Of a stretch of 64,000 nucleotides of DNA, positions 8,846-17,688 are shown piece by piece. The stretch comes from a bacterium. GTDB lineage: Bacteria > Spirochaetota > Leptospiria > Leptospirales > Leptonemataceae. A program made the position numbers and the translations under genes. Every line of letters begins with the position of its first letter. Positions within the stretch are counted from its first letter, which is position 1. Where the stretch lies: positions 310,001-374,000 of the forward strand of contig JANSYA010000006.1 of NCBI GenBank assembly GCA_024742665.1, in the 5' to 3' direction. The notes beneath the pieces are model-generated. The model was given only the letters and a program-made list of their open reading frames with translations, ran no database searches and was not told the origin of the DNA.

Positions 8846-9544
8846 ATGGGAACGGAGCAAACGGTCGCCGTCCAAACCTGTATGAAAAGCACCCGAATCT
8901 TCCTCGCGGACGACCACGCAATTTTACGCGAGGGTCTAAAGCATATTCTGAACACGCTGCCCGGCTGCGAGGTGGTGGGCGAGGCCGGAGACGGGCAGCA
9001 GGCTCTGGAGCAAATCGAACAGCTCAAACCGGACATCGCGGTAATGGACATCTCCATGCCCGTGCTGACGGGAATCGAAGTCACCCGCCGGGTGCGGCGC
9101 TATTATCCGGACATCAAAGTCATCATTCTCTCGCGTCACGATAACGAAGAGTACGTATATCAGCTGCTGCAGTACGGCGTCCACGGCTACATCGTCAAAG
9201 AGGAAGCCGGCGACGATTTGATTCGAGCGGTGGAAGCGGTGCTCCAGGGAGAAACCTATCTCAGTCCACGCATCGCCAAGAAAGTCGTTTCGGATTTTCG
9301 CGCGGGCGGGCGCACCGCTCGCCAGGGGCCGATCTCCGAGCAATTTTCAGTGCTCACCAATCGCGAACGCGAAGTGCTCAAGCTGATTGCCGAAGGACTC
9401 AGCAACGAGGAAGTCGCCCGGGCCCTCTGGATCTCGCCCCGCACGGCGAAAGTGCACCGGGCCAACATCATGAAGAAACTCGACGTGCACAAGGTCGCCG
9501 ATCTCGTGAAGTACGCGATCAAAGCCGGCCTTGTTGAAGCTTGA
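8846..9544 (+). CDS. NarL/FixJ-family response regulator
   Basis: About 232 residues. Start taken at 8846 because a purine-rich AGGGGGG stands about 8 bases upstream; the ATG at 8882 is an alternative that leaves the receiver domain intact. The receiver holds the acidic pair (FLADDH) and the phospho-acceptor D68 in VMDISMP, with K in YIVKEE. The LuxR-type helix-turn-helix is at the C-terminus (LTNREREVLKLIAEGLS). It should bind DNA when phosphorylated. No histidine kinase is adjacent; a hybrid kinase lies 13 kb away on the other strand. Confidence 0.93.
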   Translation: MGTEQTVAVQTCMKSTRIFLADDHAILREGLKHILNTLPGCEVVGEAGDGQQALEQIEQLKPDIAVMDISMPVLTGIEVTRRVRRYYPDIKVIILSRHDNEEYVYQLLQYGVHGYIVKEEAGDDLIRAVEAVLQGETYLSPRIAKKVVSDFRAGGRTARQGPISEQFSVLTNREREVLKLIAEGLSNEEVARALWISPRTAKVHRANIMKKLDVHKVADLVKYAIKAGLVEA

Positions 9545-9641
9545 GCACAGCCGGGCGACAGCGTAGGTCCGGCCTGGAAATTCCGGGAAAGGCTTGACCG
9601 GAAGCCCCTCCCTCTTCCGGATTGCCGAGTTGGCCCACGCG

Positions 9642-9992
9642 ATGTTTGTTGAAATAACACGAGAAGACGATCAGCTGCTGCTGAAGCTCTTACATCCGCG
9701 CATTGACGGCAGCAACCATATGCTGGACGCGATGACGGAGTTTCTGGGCCCGGAGGCCCTGGGTGACAATGCCGCCGTTTCCGGCCTGCGCGAAATCGAG
9801 ATTGATTTCGCCGCGGTCAACTATCTGAATTCCATGGGCATCACCGAGCTCGTGAATTTATACCGCATGGCGACCGATCGCAGCCGCGGACGCATTCAGT
9901 TTCGATTCATTAACGTCAGCAATCGGATCCACTCAATCCTGGAACTCGTCGAATTCACAAAGCTGGCCGACGTGCAAAAGACCGAAGCCTGA
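9642..9992 (+). CDS. STAS-domain protein (anti-sigma-factor-antagonist-like)
   Basis: A small soluble protein of 116 residues from the ATG at 9642; a TTG at 9594 would add 16 residues. The central EIDFAAVNYLNSMGITELVN has the form of a STAS domain, with the segment D-x-x-x-V-x-Y-x-x-S-x-G that in SpoIIAA-like proteins carries the phosphorylatable serine. Such proteins switch anti-sigma factors or act in partner-switching with serine phosphatases. It lies 97 bases after the response regulator, so a shared pathway is possible but not shown. Confidence 0.75.
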   Translation: MFVEITREDDQLLLKLLHPRIDGSNHMLDAMTEFLGPEALGDNAAVSGLREIEIDFAAVNYLNSMGITELVNLYRMATDRSRGRIQFRFINVSNRIHSILELVEFTKLADVQKTEA

Positions 9993-10054
9993 AGCAGCGA
10001 ATCGGTCGATCTCCGCTCCGCTTACGACTCCAGGCCCCGCGCGACGTTAACGAT

Positions 10055-11404
10055 TTATTCCGATTCCGCAAACAGACTCTCCGCGGCCCCGCGACCCGCC
10101 AGCCAGCCCGTGCTCCAGGCGCTCTGAAAATTAAAGCCCCCCGTCACGCCGTCGATATCCAGAATCTCTCCGGCCAGAAACAATCCCGGGACGCGTTTGC
10201 TCCGCATACTGCGAAAATCGACTTCTTTTAAGTTCACGCCGCCGGCAGTTACGAACTCTTCTTTGAATACGCCTTTAGCCTGAATGCGAAACTTCGCGGC
10301 CACGACTTCCTGCACCAGTCGATGCATCACCGAAGACGATACCCGCGCCCAGGTTTCCCCCTCGGTTGCGCCGGCCGCGCTTACGATATTTTTCCAGAGA
10401 CGCGCCGGCAAAAGACCGCCCGATTCCCCGGCCACCAGCCGGGCGCCGTGGCGCCGTTTCAGATCGCGCAAAAATTCCCGGGTCGAATTTTCATCGCCGG
10501 AATCTCCGAGCCAGTTGATCAACAGATCCATTTGATATTGCGCATCGTGCAGCTTGCGCGCCCCGAAGGCCGAGAGCCTCAGGATCGCCGGACCGCTGAA
10601 TCCCCAGTGGGTGATCAGCACCGGACCGCGCGCTTCGAGTTTCGCCGACGGCAAACGCACCCGCGCTCCTTCGACCGCCAGGCCGGGCAAATCGACGATA
10701 CGCGCGTCTTTGACTGCGAAAGTAAAGATCGACGGCACCGGAGCGACGATTCTGTGTCCGCTGCCCGCCGCCAGCTCGAATGTGCCGGGCGAACCGCCGG
10801 CCGCAAGAATCACCCGATCGTATATTTGATCGGGAACGCCGTCCTGAAACTGCAAACGCAGGCGCGGCGACTCAGAGTCCGGTTCCGGATTCTCCGACTC
10901 TGACACATCCGTGATCGCGGGCTCGATCTTCGTCACCGTGCGACCGGTCAATAGACGAATGCCCGCATCCTGCGATGCCTTCAGCAAACAGTTTACGATC
11001 GTGGCCGAGTCGTCGCTGACCGGAAACATGCGCCCGTCGGCTTCGGTTTTCGTCTCCACGCCGCGGCGGGCGAACCAGTCGATCGTATCGCGCGGTTGAA
11101 AGCGCGCGAAGACGCCCTGCAATGCCCGCGCGCCCCGGGGATAGTGCTCGATCAATTCTTTCGGATCATAGCAGGCGTGGGTCAGATTGCAGCGACCGCC
11201 GCCCGAAATGCGCACTTTGTTTAAGGGCTTGCGATTCGCTTCGAAAATCGTAATCGCAAGCGGCGTCTTTGAGTCCCTGGAATTCGCATACACTTCGGCG
11301 TATCGCTCCGCCGCCGCGATCGCCGCGAAGAATCCGGCCGCGCCGCCGCCGACGACCGCCAATTTTTTTTGAGTACGCTTTTCAGAAAGATTTTCAGAAA
11401 GCAT
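10055..11404 (-). CDS. BaiN/HI0933-family FAD-dependent oxidoreductase
   Basis: 449 residues from the ATG at 11404 (an upstream Met at 11458 lies inside recD and gives an unlikely N-terminus). The Rossmann motif VVGGGAAGFFAAIAA binds the FAD ADP part. The family signature K-V-x-I-S-G-G-G-R-C-N-L-T is clear, as are the second dinucleotide motif RVILAAGGSPGT and the C-terminal FLAGEILDIDGVTGGFN. Substrates of this HI0933-like family are poorly known. Its start overlaps the end of recD by 11 bases, so it is the last gene of the recCBD transcript, though no direct link to recombination is evident. Confidence 0.92.
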   Translation of the reverse strand: MLSENLSEKRTQKKLAVVGGGAAGFFAAIAAAERYAEVYANSRDSKTPLAITIFEANRKPLNKVRISGGGRCNLTHACYDPKELIEHYPRGARALQGVFARFQPRDTIDWFARRGVETKTEADGRMFPVSDDSATIVNCLLKASQDAGIRLLTGRTVTKIEPAITDVSESENPEPDSESPRLRLQFQDGVPDQIYDRVILAAGGSPGTFELAAGSGHRIVAPVPSIFTFAVKDARIVDLPGLAVEGARVRLPSAKLEARGPVLITHWGFSGPAILRLSAFGARKLHDAQYQMDLLINWLGDSGDENSTREFLRDLKRRHGARLVAGESGGLLPARLWKNIVSAAGATEGETWARVSSSVMHRLVQEVVAAKFRIQAKGVFKEEFVTAGGVNLKEVDFRSMRSKRVPGLFLAGEILDIDGVTGGFNFQSAWSTGWLAGRGAAESLFAESE

Positions 11405-13703
11405 ACAGACTCCCTGTTTCGCGAGACAGCCGACGACGCACGGCGGTCGACAGCGCATCGGTCGGACCGCAGAGCACCGCCAGATCCTTCGCGCGCGTAA
11501 GTCCCGTGTATAAAACTTCCCGCGAAAGCAAACGATGCTCCGGATCGTCCGGCAGTAGAATCAACACGCGATTGTACTCCGAGCCCTGGCTCTTGTGCAC
11601 GGTCAACGCGAAGGCCGCATCGTGTTCGGGCAAGACCGCGATCGGAAAACTTGCGAAGCGACCGCCGGGCCGCTCAAAGAATGCCCGCAGCCCAGCGCCC
11701 CCGGCAGTGCGGATCGATAGGACCACGCCCACGTCTCCGTTGTATAGCTCGCGGCGATGGTCGTTACGGGTGATCAAGATCGGCAGACCTGGATAGTACG
11801 TTAGGATTCCGCGGCGTTCACGCACGCTGCGTCGCATACGATTTTCCAACCAGCGGCCGGCGATGCGATTTACACCCGCAACGCCTGAGCGCCCGCGCCG
11901 ATGGATTGCGAGAATTCGCGAACGATTCACGTGTTTGAAAACCGCGCGCACGATCTGATCATTGTCCGCAGCTTCACCCGCGCTGCGGGCCGCCGATCGC
12001 ACCAGCTCCAGATACTCGCCGTCGAAGTGCTCGCGAATCCAGTCGAGAACCACGGCTTCCCGGGCAGCATCCGGCGAGCCCGCCGGGGCGACAATGCGAT
12101 AGCACCCCGCGTCCGGCCAGGCCTGCGCCAGGCGCCCATCGTCTTGAGCGGCCGAGGGCGGCTCCAGTTCGGGCAAAACTTCAGGGCTCAGCACGGCGTC
12201 CGCGTCGCCGGCGTTGATCGCGAAGGCGGCATTGAGAATCGCGTTTCCCGAACGAAAACTCTCCGTAAGCTGGACAATACGATTCGTAAGGCGGTGCGAA
12301 ACACTGACCCTGGCGGCAGCATCTGAATGCCGCCCCACATCGCCTGCAGAAATATCCGACGGCGATTCCACCGCCTGAAAAACGCCCGCGGCCCGTTCAT
12401 CGAAATTCGCTAATGTTTGGCCGGCGAGCTTTAGCACCTCCCGACTGTATGACGGCGGCTGATCTTCCGGAGCCAGCAAGCGCAAGAAGTCGGCCAGAAC
12501 CGCACCGGCCTCGACCGACGGCAGTTGATCGCGATCGCCTAAAAAAACGACGAGCGTCCGCGATACGTCCACCGCTTCCAGCAGATGCGACATTAACGCC
12601 GCATCGACCATTGAAACTTCGTCGACGACCAGGGCGTCCAGCACCAGGGGATTCGACGCGTCGTGAGCGAAGCGATTGCGAGACGGCTGGAATCTCAGCA
12701 GCTGATGCAGGGTCGCTCCTCGCAATGCGTTCAGGGCCAGATCTTCCGGGGCCGGCTCGGCGATGCTTGCCAGACCGTTCTGCAAACTTTCGGTCATCCT
12801 TCGGGCCGCCCGCCCGGTCGGCGCCGCCAGAGCGATTTGCGCGGGATCCGCGCCCTGTCGTAAGAGCGCCCGCAGTAAGTTCAGAACAGTAGAAGTTTTG
12901 CCGGTCCCTGGACCGCCGGTAACGATCAAGAAGCCCCCGCGCCGCTCCGAATCATGCCCCGTCACGGACGGAGCGGCGAGCAAACCCAATAATATCGCGA
13001 GCTGCTGGGCGGCCGCCATCTGCAGCGGCTGACCGTCCGCCCGGCGCACGGGCCGCGCTTCGAACACATCATCCAAACACTGCCGCAAATTATCCAGGAC
13101 GCTATTCGAAAGGCTATTCGAAAGACTTTCTGGAAGGTCCGGGCCCTTGCTGTCGCCATGATTCGAAACAACGACCGGCTGTGCGAAGAACGCCGCGACC
13201 TGCCGGGCGACGCTGCGCTTGTACGCGAAGTGCTTTTGAAAGTAGAGAAAGCCCGCTTCGACTTCGTAAATCAGCGGCCGAAATTCCGCCGCAGCTTCGC
13301 GGTGATCGCCTGGCGAGGCATGATCGGCGGCGTGCGGCGCCGGCACGGCGACCAGGGCATGGCTGCGAAAGGCGTCACTGCGAACAAAATCGATCAGTGC
13401 GGCTGCCCGCCTTCCAGCACGATCGTAGCCCGGCGCCATCCGCGTCAGAATCGCAGCAAGGGCGGACTCATCGTCGATGCGCAAGCACAGTCCCCCTTCC
13501 GAAATCGCAAACAGCAGCGCGAAAATTAAAAGCCGCAAATCGGCGTCTTGATCTTCGTCGCCGACCAGATCCTGCGCCGTATACAGGGCGGTCAAATCGA
13601 GACTTTCAGCTGCAAGCACTTCGCGATAGATCGCCGCGTCCGGCGAAGTCGACGCGAGAGACGCGAAGGCCCGCAGCTTTGAATCGGGATCAGACTGCGA
13701 CAC
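11394..13703 (-). CDS. recD: Exodeoxyribonuclease V alpha subunit (RecD helicase)
   Basis: 769 residues, slightly longer than the Escherichia coli protein. RecD is the 5'-3' helicase of the RecBCD enzyme that processes double-strand breaks. Superfamily 1 motifs are present: Walker A GGPGTGKTS (about residue 262), Walker B VDEVSMVD, motif III FLGDRDQLPSVEAG, and motif V/VI ALTVHKSQGSEY near the C-terminus. The N-terminal region is the RecB-binding domain. It overlaps the end of recB by 14 bases, and BaiN overlaps its own end, so the genes are tightly coupled. Confidence 0.94.
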   Translation of the reverse strand: MSQSDPDSKLRAFASLASTSPDAAIYREVLAAESLDLTALYTAQDLVGDEDQDADLRLLIFALLFAISEGGLCLRIDDESALAAILTRMAPGYDRAGRRAAALIDFVRSDAFRSHALVAVPAPHAADHASPGDHREAAAEFRPLIYEVEAGFLYFQKHFAYKRSVARQVAAFFAQPVVVSNHGDSKGPDLPESLSNSLSNSVLDNLRQCLDDVFEARPVRRADGQPLQMAAAQQLAILLGLLAAPSVTGHDSERRGGFLIVTGGPGTGKTSTVLNLLRALLRQGADPAQIALAAPTGRAARRMTESLQNGLASIAEPAPEDLALNALRGATLHQLLRFQPSRNRFAHDASNPLVLDALVVDEVSMVDAALMSHLLEAVDVSRTLVVFLGDRDQLPSVEAGAVLADFLRLLAPEDQPPSYSREVLKLAGQTLANFDERAAGVFQAVESPSDISAGDVGRHSDAAARVSVSHRLTNRIVQLTESFRSGNAILNAAFAINAGDADAVLSPEVLPELEPPSAAQDDGRLAQAWPDAGCYRIVAPAGSPDAAREAVVLDWIREHFDGEYLELVRSAARSAGEAADNDQIVRAVFKHVNRSRILAIHRRGRSGVAGVNRIAGRWLENRMRRSVRERRGILTYYPGLPILITRNDHRRELYNGDVGVVLSIRTAGGAGLRAFFERPGGRFASFPIAVLPEHDAAFALTVHKSQGSEYNRVLILLPDDPEHRLLSREVLYTGLTRAKDLAVLCGPTDALSTAVRRRLSRETGSLYAF

Positions 13704-16700
13704 GATTGCGAATCTCCTCTAGAATTTGGGCCGACTCGGCTTCGGTCGGTCGCGCGAAATAAACGCCGCGACCGGGCGCACCGGGATCCATTCCCCGTAA
13801 AAAGAAATAGTACGCTCCGCCGAAGTCGCGTTCGTAATTAAAGTCGGGAATATGATTTCGCAGCCAGCCGATCAATGCGTACGTATAGATCCGGTACTGC
13901 AAATCATACTGGCGTTCCTGCATCGCCGCCGCCAGTCCGCGTTCGCTATAATCGTTCAGCACATTACTCTTCCAGTCCGCGAGATAATAACGCCCTCCAG
14001 AGCGAAAGATTAAGTCGATAAAACCCCAGACATAACCGTCCTGAAATCGTAGAGCGCGCGCGCCCCTCGCTCTGGAATCCTCATCCGGCTCCAACGACGA
14101 GCTCAGGCCTTTGCCTGGACCGGCGGACGGACTCTCGAATAATTCCGGCACGTGAAAATAAAACTCCATCTCGTGAATGCGATGTTCCGGAGCGAGATCC
14201 TGCAGGCGAAAGTCTGCGCCAACGCCGCGAAGCGGGCTCGAAAGCACGCGACGCATCATCTGCCCGACAAAGTCGACCGCAGCCCTTTCAATCTCGTCGC
14301 TCGCATCGCCGGTCGAGGCCTCGGGGGCGGCCAATAAACCATTCCGCCGCAGGAGCCGGGCGATCAAGCGACGGTTGTCTTCCGAAAGCAGCACCCGCCT
14401 GGCGTCGCCGGCAACGGCGGTATAATCGAGACGTTCCAGTATATCGTGCAGCATGGTGCCCGCATCCGCGCCGCGCATGCGCCGGTCCAGTTCCTGAACA
14501 GCCGGCGCCGGTTCGGGATCTTCCGCTTCTGGCGGGCCGGCGAAAGCCAGTCCAGACTCCGCAATCGTTTCCGATTCAGTTGCGGCCTCAGCGTCTGTCG
14601 CGTCAGTGCGGTCCGCCGGCGTTTCCTGAAATTCATCCGCAAGCTGCGCGTCGGAATGTCCGCCGGCGTGAGCCAGCGCCGTATACGAAAGCAAATCCCG
14701 GCGGCGAAGGTGCACCTGCACGGGCGCCTCTGGAAATAGAATCTTCGGATCCGCGCTTCGCGTGCGCCCCGCTGCCGCACCTGCATTCGCATCTGGATTG
14801 TCGTCCTTTAGCGTCGCAAGAGCTTCGGCGATGGAACCGCGATCGCCCGCCGGCCCGGAAGAATCGCCCGCTTCGAAAAAATCGCCGGCGGCGTCCGGAT
14901 CCAGAAAACACACGGGGGCCGGGGCCGCCTCGTCGTCTTCGACTTTCTCCGGCGCATAGGCCGCGTCGATCGCGTCGCGTACGAACCGTGCGAGTGCGCC
15001 CGCTGTATGTTTGCCGCGCGGATCCGCCGGGCGATAGTACGGCACATAGAGCTTCATCGCGGCGCGCGTAAAGGCCACATAGTACAGGCGGCGCTCCTCG
15101 GCTTCTTCTTCGCGGCGAAAGCGCTCTTCGTCCGAGAGCAACAGGTCGTGCACCCGTTCGCCTTCGTCGTCATGATATTCAAAGCTCTCATAGAGATGCG
15201 CCATGCGTCGCGTAAAACCGCCAGCGACGCAAACGATCGGAAATTCCAATCCTTTCGCCGTATGAATGGTCATCAGCTTAACGCGCGCGTCTTCGCTTTC
15301 CTGGCGATGTACGTCCCACTCTTCGCGCACCGGCGTCGTCTCGTCCCGTAAAAATTCCAGATGTTCGATGATCCCGGTCAGGTCGAGGTTTTCGCGCACC
15401 GCGTGCTCCGCCAGCTCGTCGCATATTTGTTCGTAATTCGTAACGGTTCTTTCGTACTGCGGCTCGAATACACCTGCGTCGCCGGGCGCCAGCGCCGCGC
15501 TCGTTTGTAATATCGATCGAAAGAAGGCCGGCCAGTTACGACGTTCGGCGAGACCCGCCCAGGCGTTGATCTGCGTGCGAAAGGCCGGCTCTTCGCCGTC
15601 GTCCGGAGATTGGTCCCGGCGGCGAAGCAAGTCGACGTCCGCCAGGGAAAAGCGAAAGAAACGGGTCAGCCCCGCCTTATAGCCCGCCTCCAAACGCGCC
15701 GGCGCTTCAATCGCGCGTAAAACCAGCGAAAGCTCCAGGGCTTCTTTCGTCTGGTATAGACCGGTCTTCTTATAAAACGAATGGGGGATATTCCAGCGTT
15801 CGAGCGCGTCTTCGATCAGCGGCGCGTCGGAACGCGTGCGCAACAAAATACTAACGTCGCCGAATCCTAAAGGATGCGCGGCGGCTTCCGATGCGCCCAG
15901 GCGAATCTTCTGGCTGCGAACCAGTCCGTGAATTTCCCGCGCCAGAAAACGAAAGTACTTTCGCTTCGCCGCCGTACCCGAACCCGCGTGATCCAGACGA
16001 ATCAATTGCAAGGCCCGGCGACCGCTTTCGTCGGCGAAGACCTGAATCTTGCGCAACTCAGCGGGAGCCTCGAGAGCCGGCGTATAATCGATGGCACTCG
16101 CGGAAATCGTTTCGGCGGCATCGGGAAGCTCCGGTGAATCTTGCGCCTCATGAACCGGAGCGCCGAAAAAAGCCGGCGTTGAGAACAGGGCGTTGAACAC
16201 CCGCACCAGCTCCGGCAGGGAACGATAGTTCGTCGCCAGGCGGTATAGAGCCGCCTCGGAGTTTTTCTTTTCAGCGAGCGCTTCCAGGTGTTTGCGCGCC
16301 TGGAAGTACGCGAAGACGTCAGCGCCGCGAAAACCGTAGATCGCCTGCTTCGGATCGCCCACCAGATACAGCACGCCGCGAGAACCCGCATCGAGGTACA
16401 GGCGGCGAAAGATTTCCCACTGCACCGGATCGGTATCCTGGAATTCGTCGACAATCGCGTGGCGAAATTGCTCGCGCAGTAGTTCGAGCAGCGCCGAAGC
16501 TTCGCCCGCCAGAGCGGCTCGCACGAGTTCCAGCATATCGTTGAAGCTCACTGACGCGTCGGCCCGCTTGTGTTCGACGAGCTCGCGATTGACGCCCGCG
16601 ATGGTCTCGGCGGCGAGCGCCTGCTGCGCTTCGTGAAAATCCAGCGCGCGTAAATCTTCCAGAGCCGCGACAAGCTCCGGCAGCGTGGGGCATACTTCGG

Positions 16701-17688
16701 CGATATTATCGCCGGCCTTCGCCCAGTGCTCTTCGCTCAGCGTGCGAAAGCCCATTTCGGAATCGAGACCCGCGCGACGGGCCGCATCGAGATAGGCCAG
16801 CGCCGCCGCCGGAGCGCCCCGGCCCTCCGAAAGATGTCCGATCATTTCGAACAGCGGCAGAATAAAATTCTTGAGTTTACGATTGCGCGACGGGGCTTTC
16901 TGATTCAAACGCGCGAATGCCGCGGTGAAATCGCTCTCACCGGGATCCTCCGCGTGCGCTTCGCCGATCACCTCGGAGATTCGCCCGAAAATCCGCGTCG
17001 CTTCTTCGCGCAGCTTGCGATAGCTTTCACGCAGAGCCGCGGCGGAGGGCGGAGCGGGCGGTATCGTTTTCGGTTCCGACGCCGAAGATAAAACCACGCG
17101 GCGAATGCGACGTTCCCACCGGCTTTCGTCGCGGCGCGCGTCGTACTCCGGGAAGCCCGCGAATTCCAGCATCTCGACCAGATCTTCTTCGAATACGCGC
17201 GGCCACAGACTGCGCATGCGTCGCCGGAGGACGCTTTGAATCAGCGGCGCGTCGTCGACGACTTCCGCCCGGAGCGGGCGGCCCAGTTCGAAGCCGTACC
17301 GCGAAAGCACCATATGACAGAATCCGTGGATCGTATAGATGCCGGCGCTATCGAAGCCGTCGACAGCGTCCTGCAGTCGCTGAAAGGCCTGCGCCCTGAT
17401 ATCCGCCTGGCCTGCCAGATCCGCGGCGAGTTTTCCGCGAATTCTGTCTTTGAGTTCCCCGGTCGCTTTCTCGGTAAAGGTCACGACGAGTATGCGATCA
17501 ATTGGCACGCCTTCGTCGCGCACCAGACGCAGCACAAGATGTTCGATCGTATAAGTTTTTCCCGTGCCGGCCGAAGCTTCAATCAGGGCGTGACGCGCGC
17601 AGTCGATGTCGGCCGGGTCAACGATGGTTCGGTATGCAAGCTGCCGATCAACACCGCCTGCATCGCCTGCAAAATCTCCGGGGCTCAT
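13690..17688 (-). CDS. recB: Exodeoxyribonuclease V beta subunit (RecB helicase-nuclease)
   Basis: 1332 residues. RecB carries the 3'-5' helicase and the only nuclease site of RecBCD. UvrD-like motifs: IEASAGTGKTYT (Walker A, about residue 36-47), DEFQDTDPVQWE (Walker B), GDPKQAIYGFRGAD (motif III), and TIHTAKGLEFPIV (motif V). The C-terminal nuclease has WGFIDLIF, YLADWKSN and YDLQYRIYTYAL, including the D-x(n)-D-W-K catalytic residues, so it should cut DNA. A low-complexity acidic linker lies between helicase and nuclease. It overlaps recC by four bases. Confidence 0.95.
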   Translation of the reverse strand: MSPGDFAGDAGGVDRQLAYRTIVDPADIDCARHALIEASAGTGKTYTIEHLVLRLVRDEGVPIDRILVVTFTEKATGELKDRIRGKLAADLAGQADIRAQAFQRLQDAVDGFDSAGIYTIHGFCHMVLSRYGFELGRPLRAEVVDDAPLIQSVLRRRMRSLWPRVFEEDLVEMLEFAGFPEYDARRDESRWERRIRRVVLSSASEPKTIPPAPPSAAALRESYRKLREEATRIFGRISEVIGEAHAEDPGESDFTAAFARLNQKAPSRNRKLKNFILPLFEMIGHLSEGRGAPAAALAYLDAARRAGLDSEMGFRTLSEEHWAKAGDNIAEVCPTLPELVAALEDLRALDFHEAQQALAAETIAGVNRELVEHKRADASVSFNDMLELVRAALAGEASALLELLREQFRHAIVDEFQDTDPVQWEIFRRLYLDAGSRGVLYLVGDPKQAIYGFRGADVFAYFQARKHLEALAEKKNSEAALYRLATNYRSLPELVRVFNALFSTPAFFGAPVHEAQDSPELPDAAETISASAIDYTPALEAPAELRKIQVFADESGRRALQLIRLDHAGSGTAAKRKYFRFLAREIHGLVRSQKIRLGASEAAAHPLGFGDVSILLRTRSDAPLIEDALERWNIPHSFYKKTGLYQTKEALELSLVLRAIEAPARLEAGYKAGLTRFFRFSLADVDLLRRRDQSPDDGEEPAFRTQINAWAGLAERRNWPAFFRSILQTSAALAPGDAGVFEPQYERTVTNYEQICDELAEHAVRENLDLTGIIEHLEFLRDETTPVREEWDVHRQESEDARVKLMTIHTAKGLEFPIVCVAGGFTRRMAHLYESFEYHDDEGERVHDLLLSDEERFRREEEAEERRLYYVAFTRAAMKLYVPYYRPADPRGKHTAGALARFVRDAIDAAYAPEKVEDDEAAPAPVCFLDPDAAGDFFEAGDSSGPAGDRGSIAEALATLKDDNPDANAGAAAGRTRSADPKILFPEAPVQVHLRRRDLLSYTALAHAGGHSDAQLADEFQETPADRTDATDAEAATESETIAESGLAFAGPPEAEDPEPAPAVQELDRRMRGADAGTMLHDILERLDYTAVAGDARRVLLSEDNRRLIARLLRRNGLLAAPEASTGDASDEIERAAVDFVGQMMRRVLSSPLRGVGADFRLQDLAPEHRIHEMEFYFHVPELFESPSAGPGKGLSSSLEPDEDSRARGARALRFQDGYVWGFIDLIFRSGGRYYLADWKSNVLNDYSERGLAAAMQERQYDLQYRIYTYALIGWLRNHIPDFNYERDFGGAYYFFLRGMDPGAPGRGVYFARPTEAESAQILEEIRNRVAV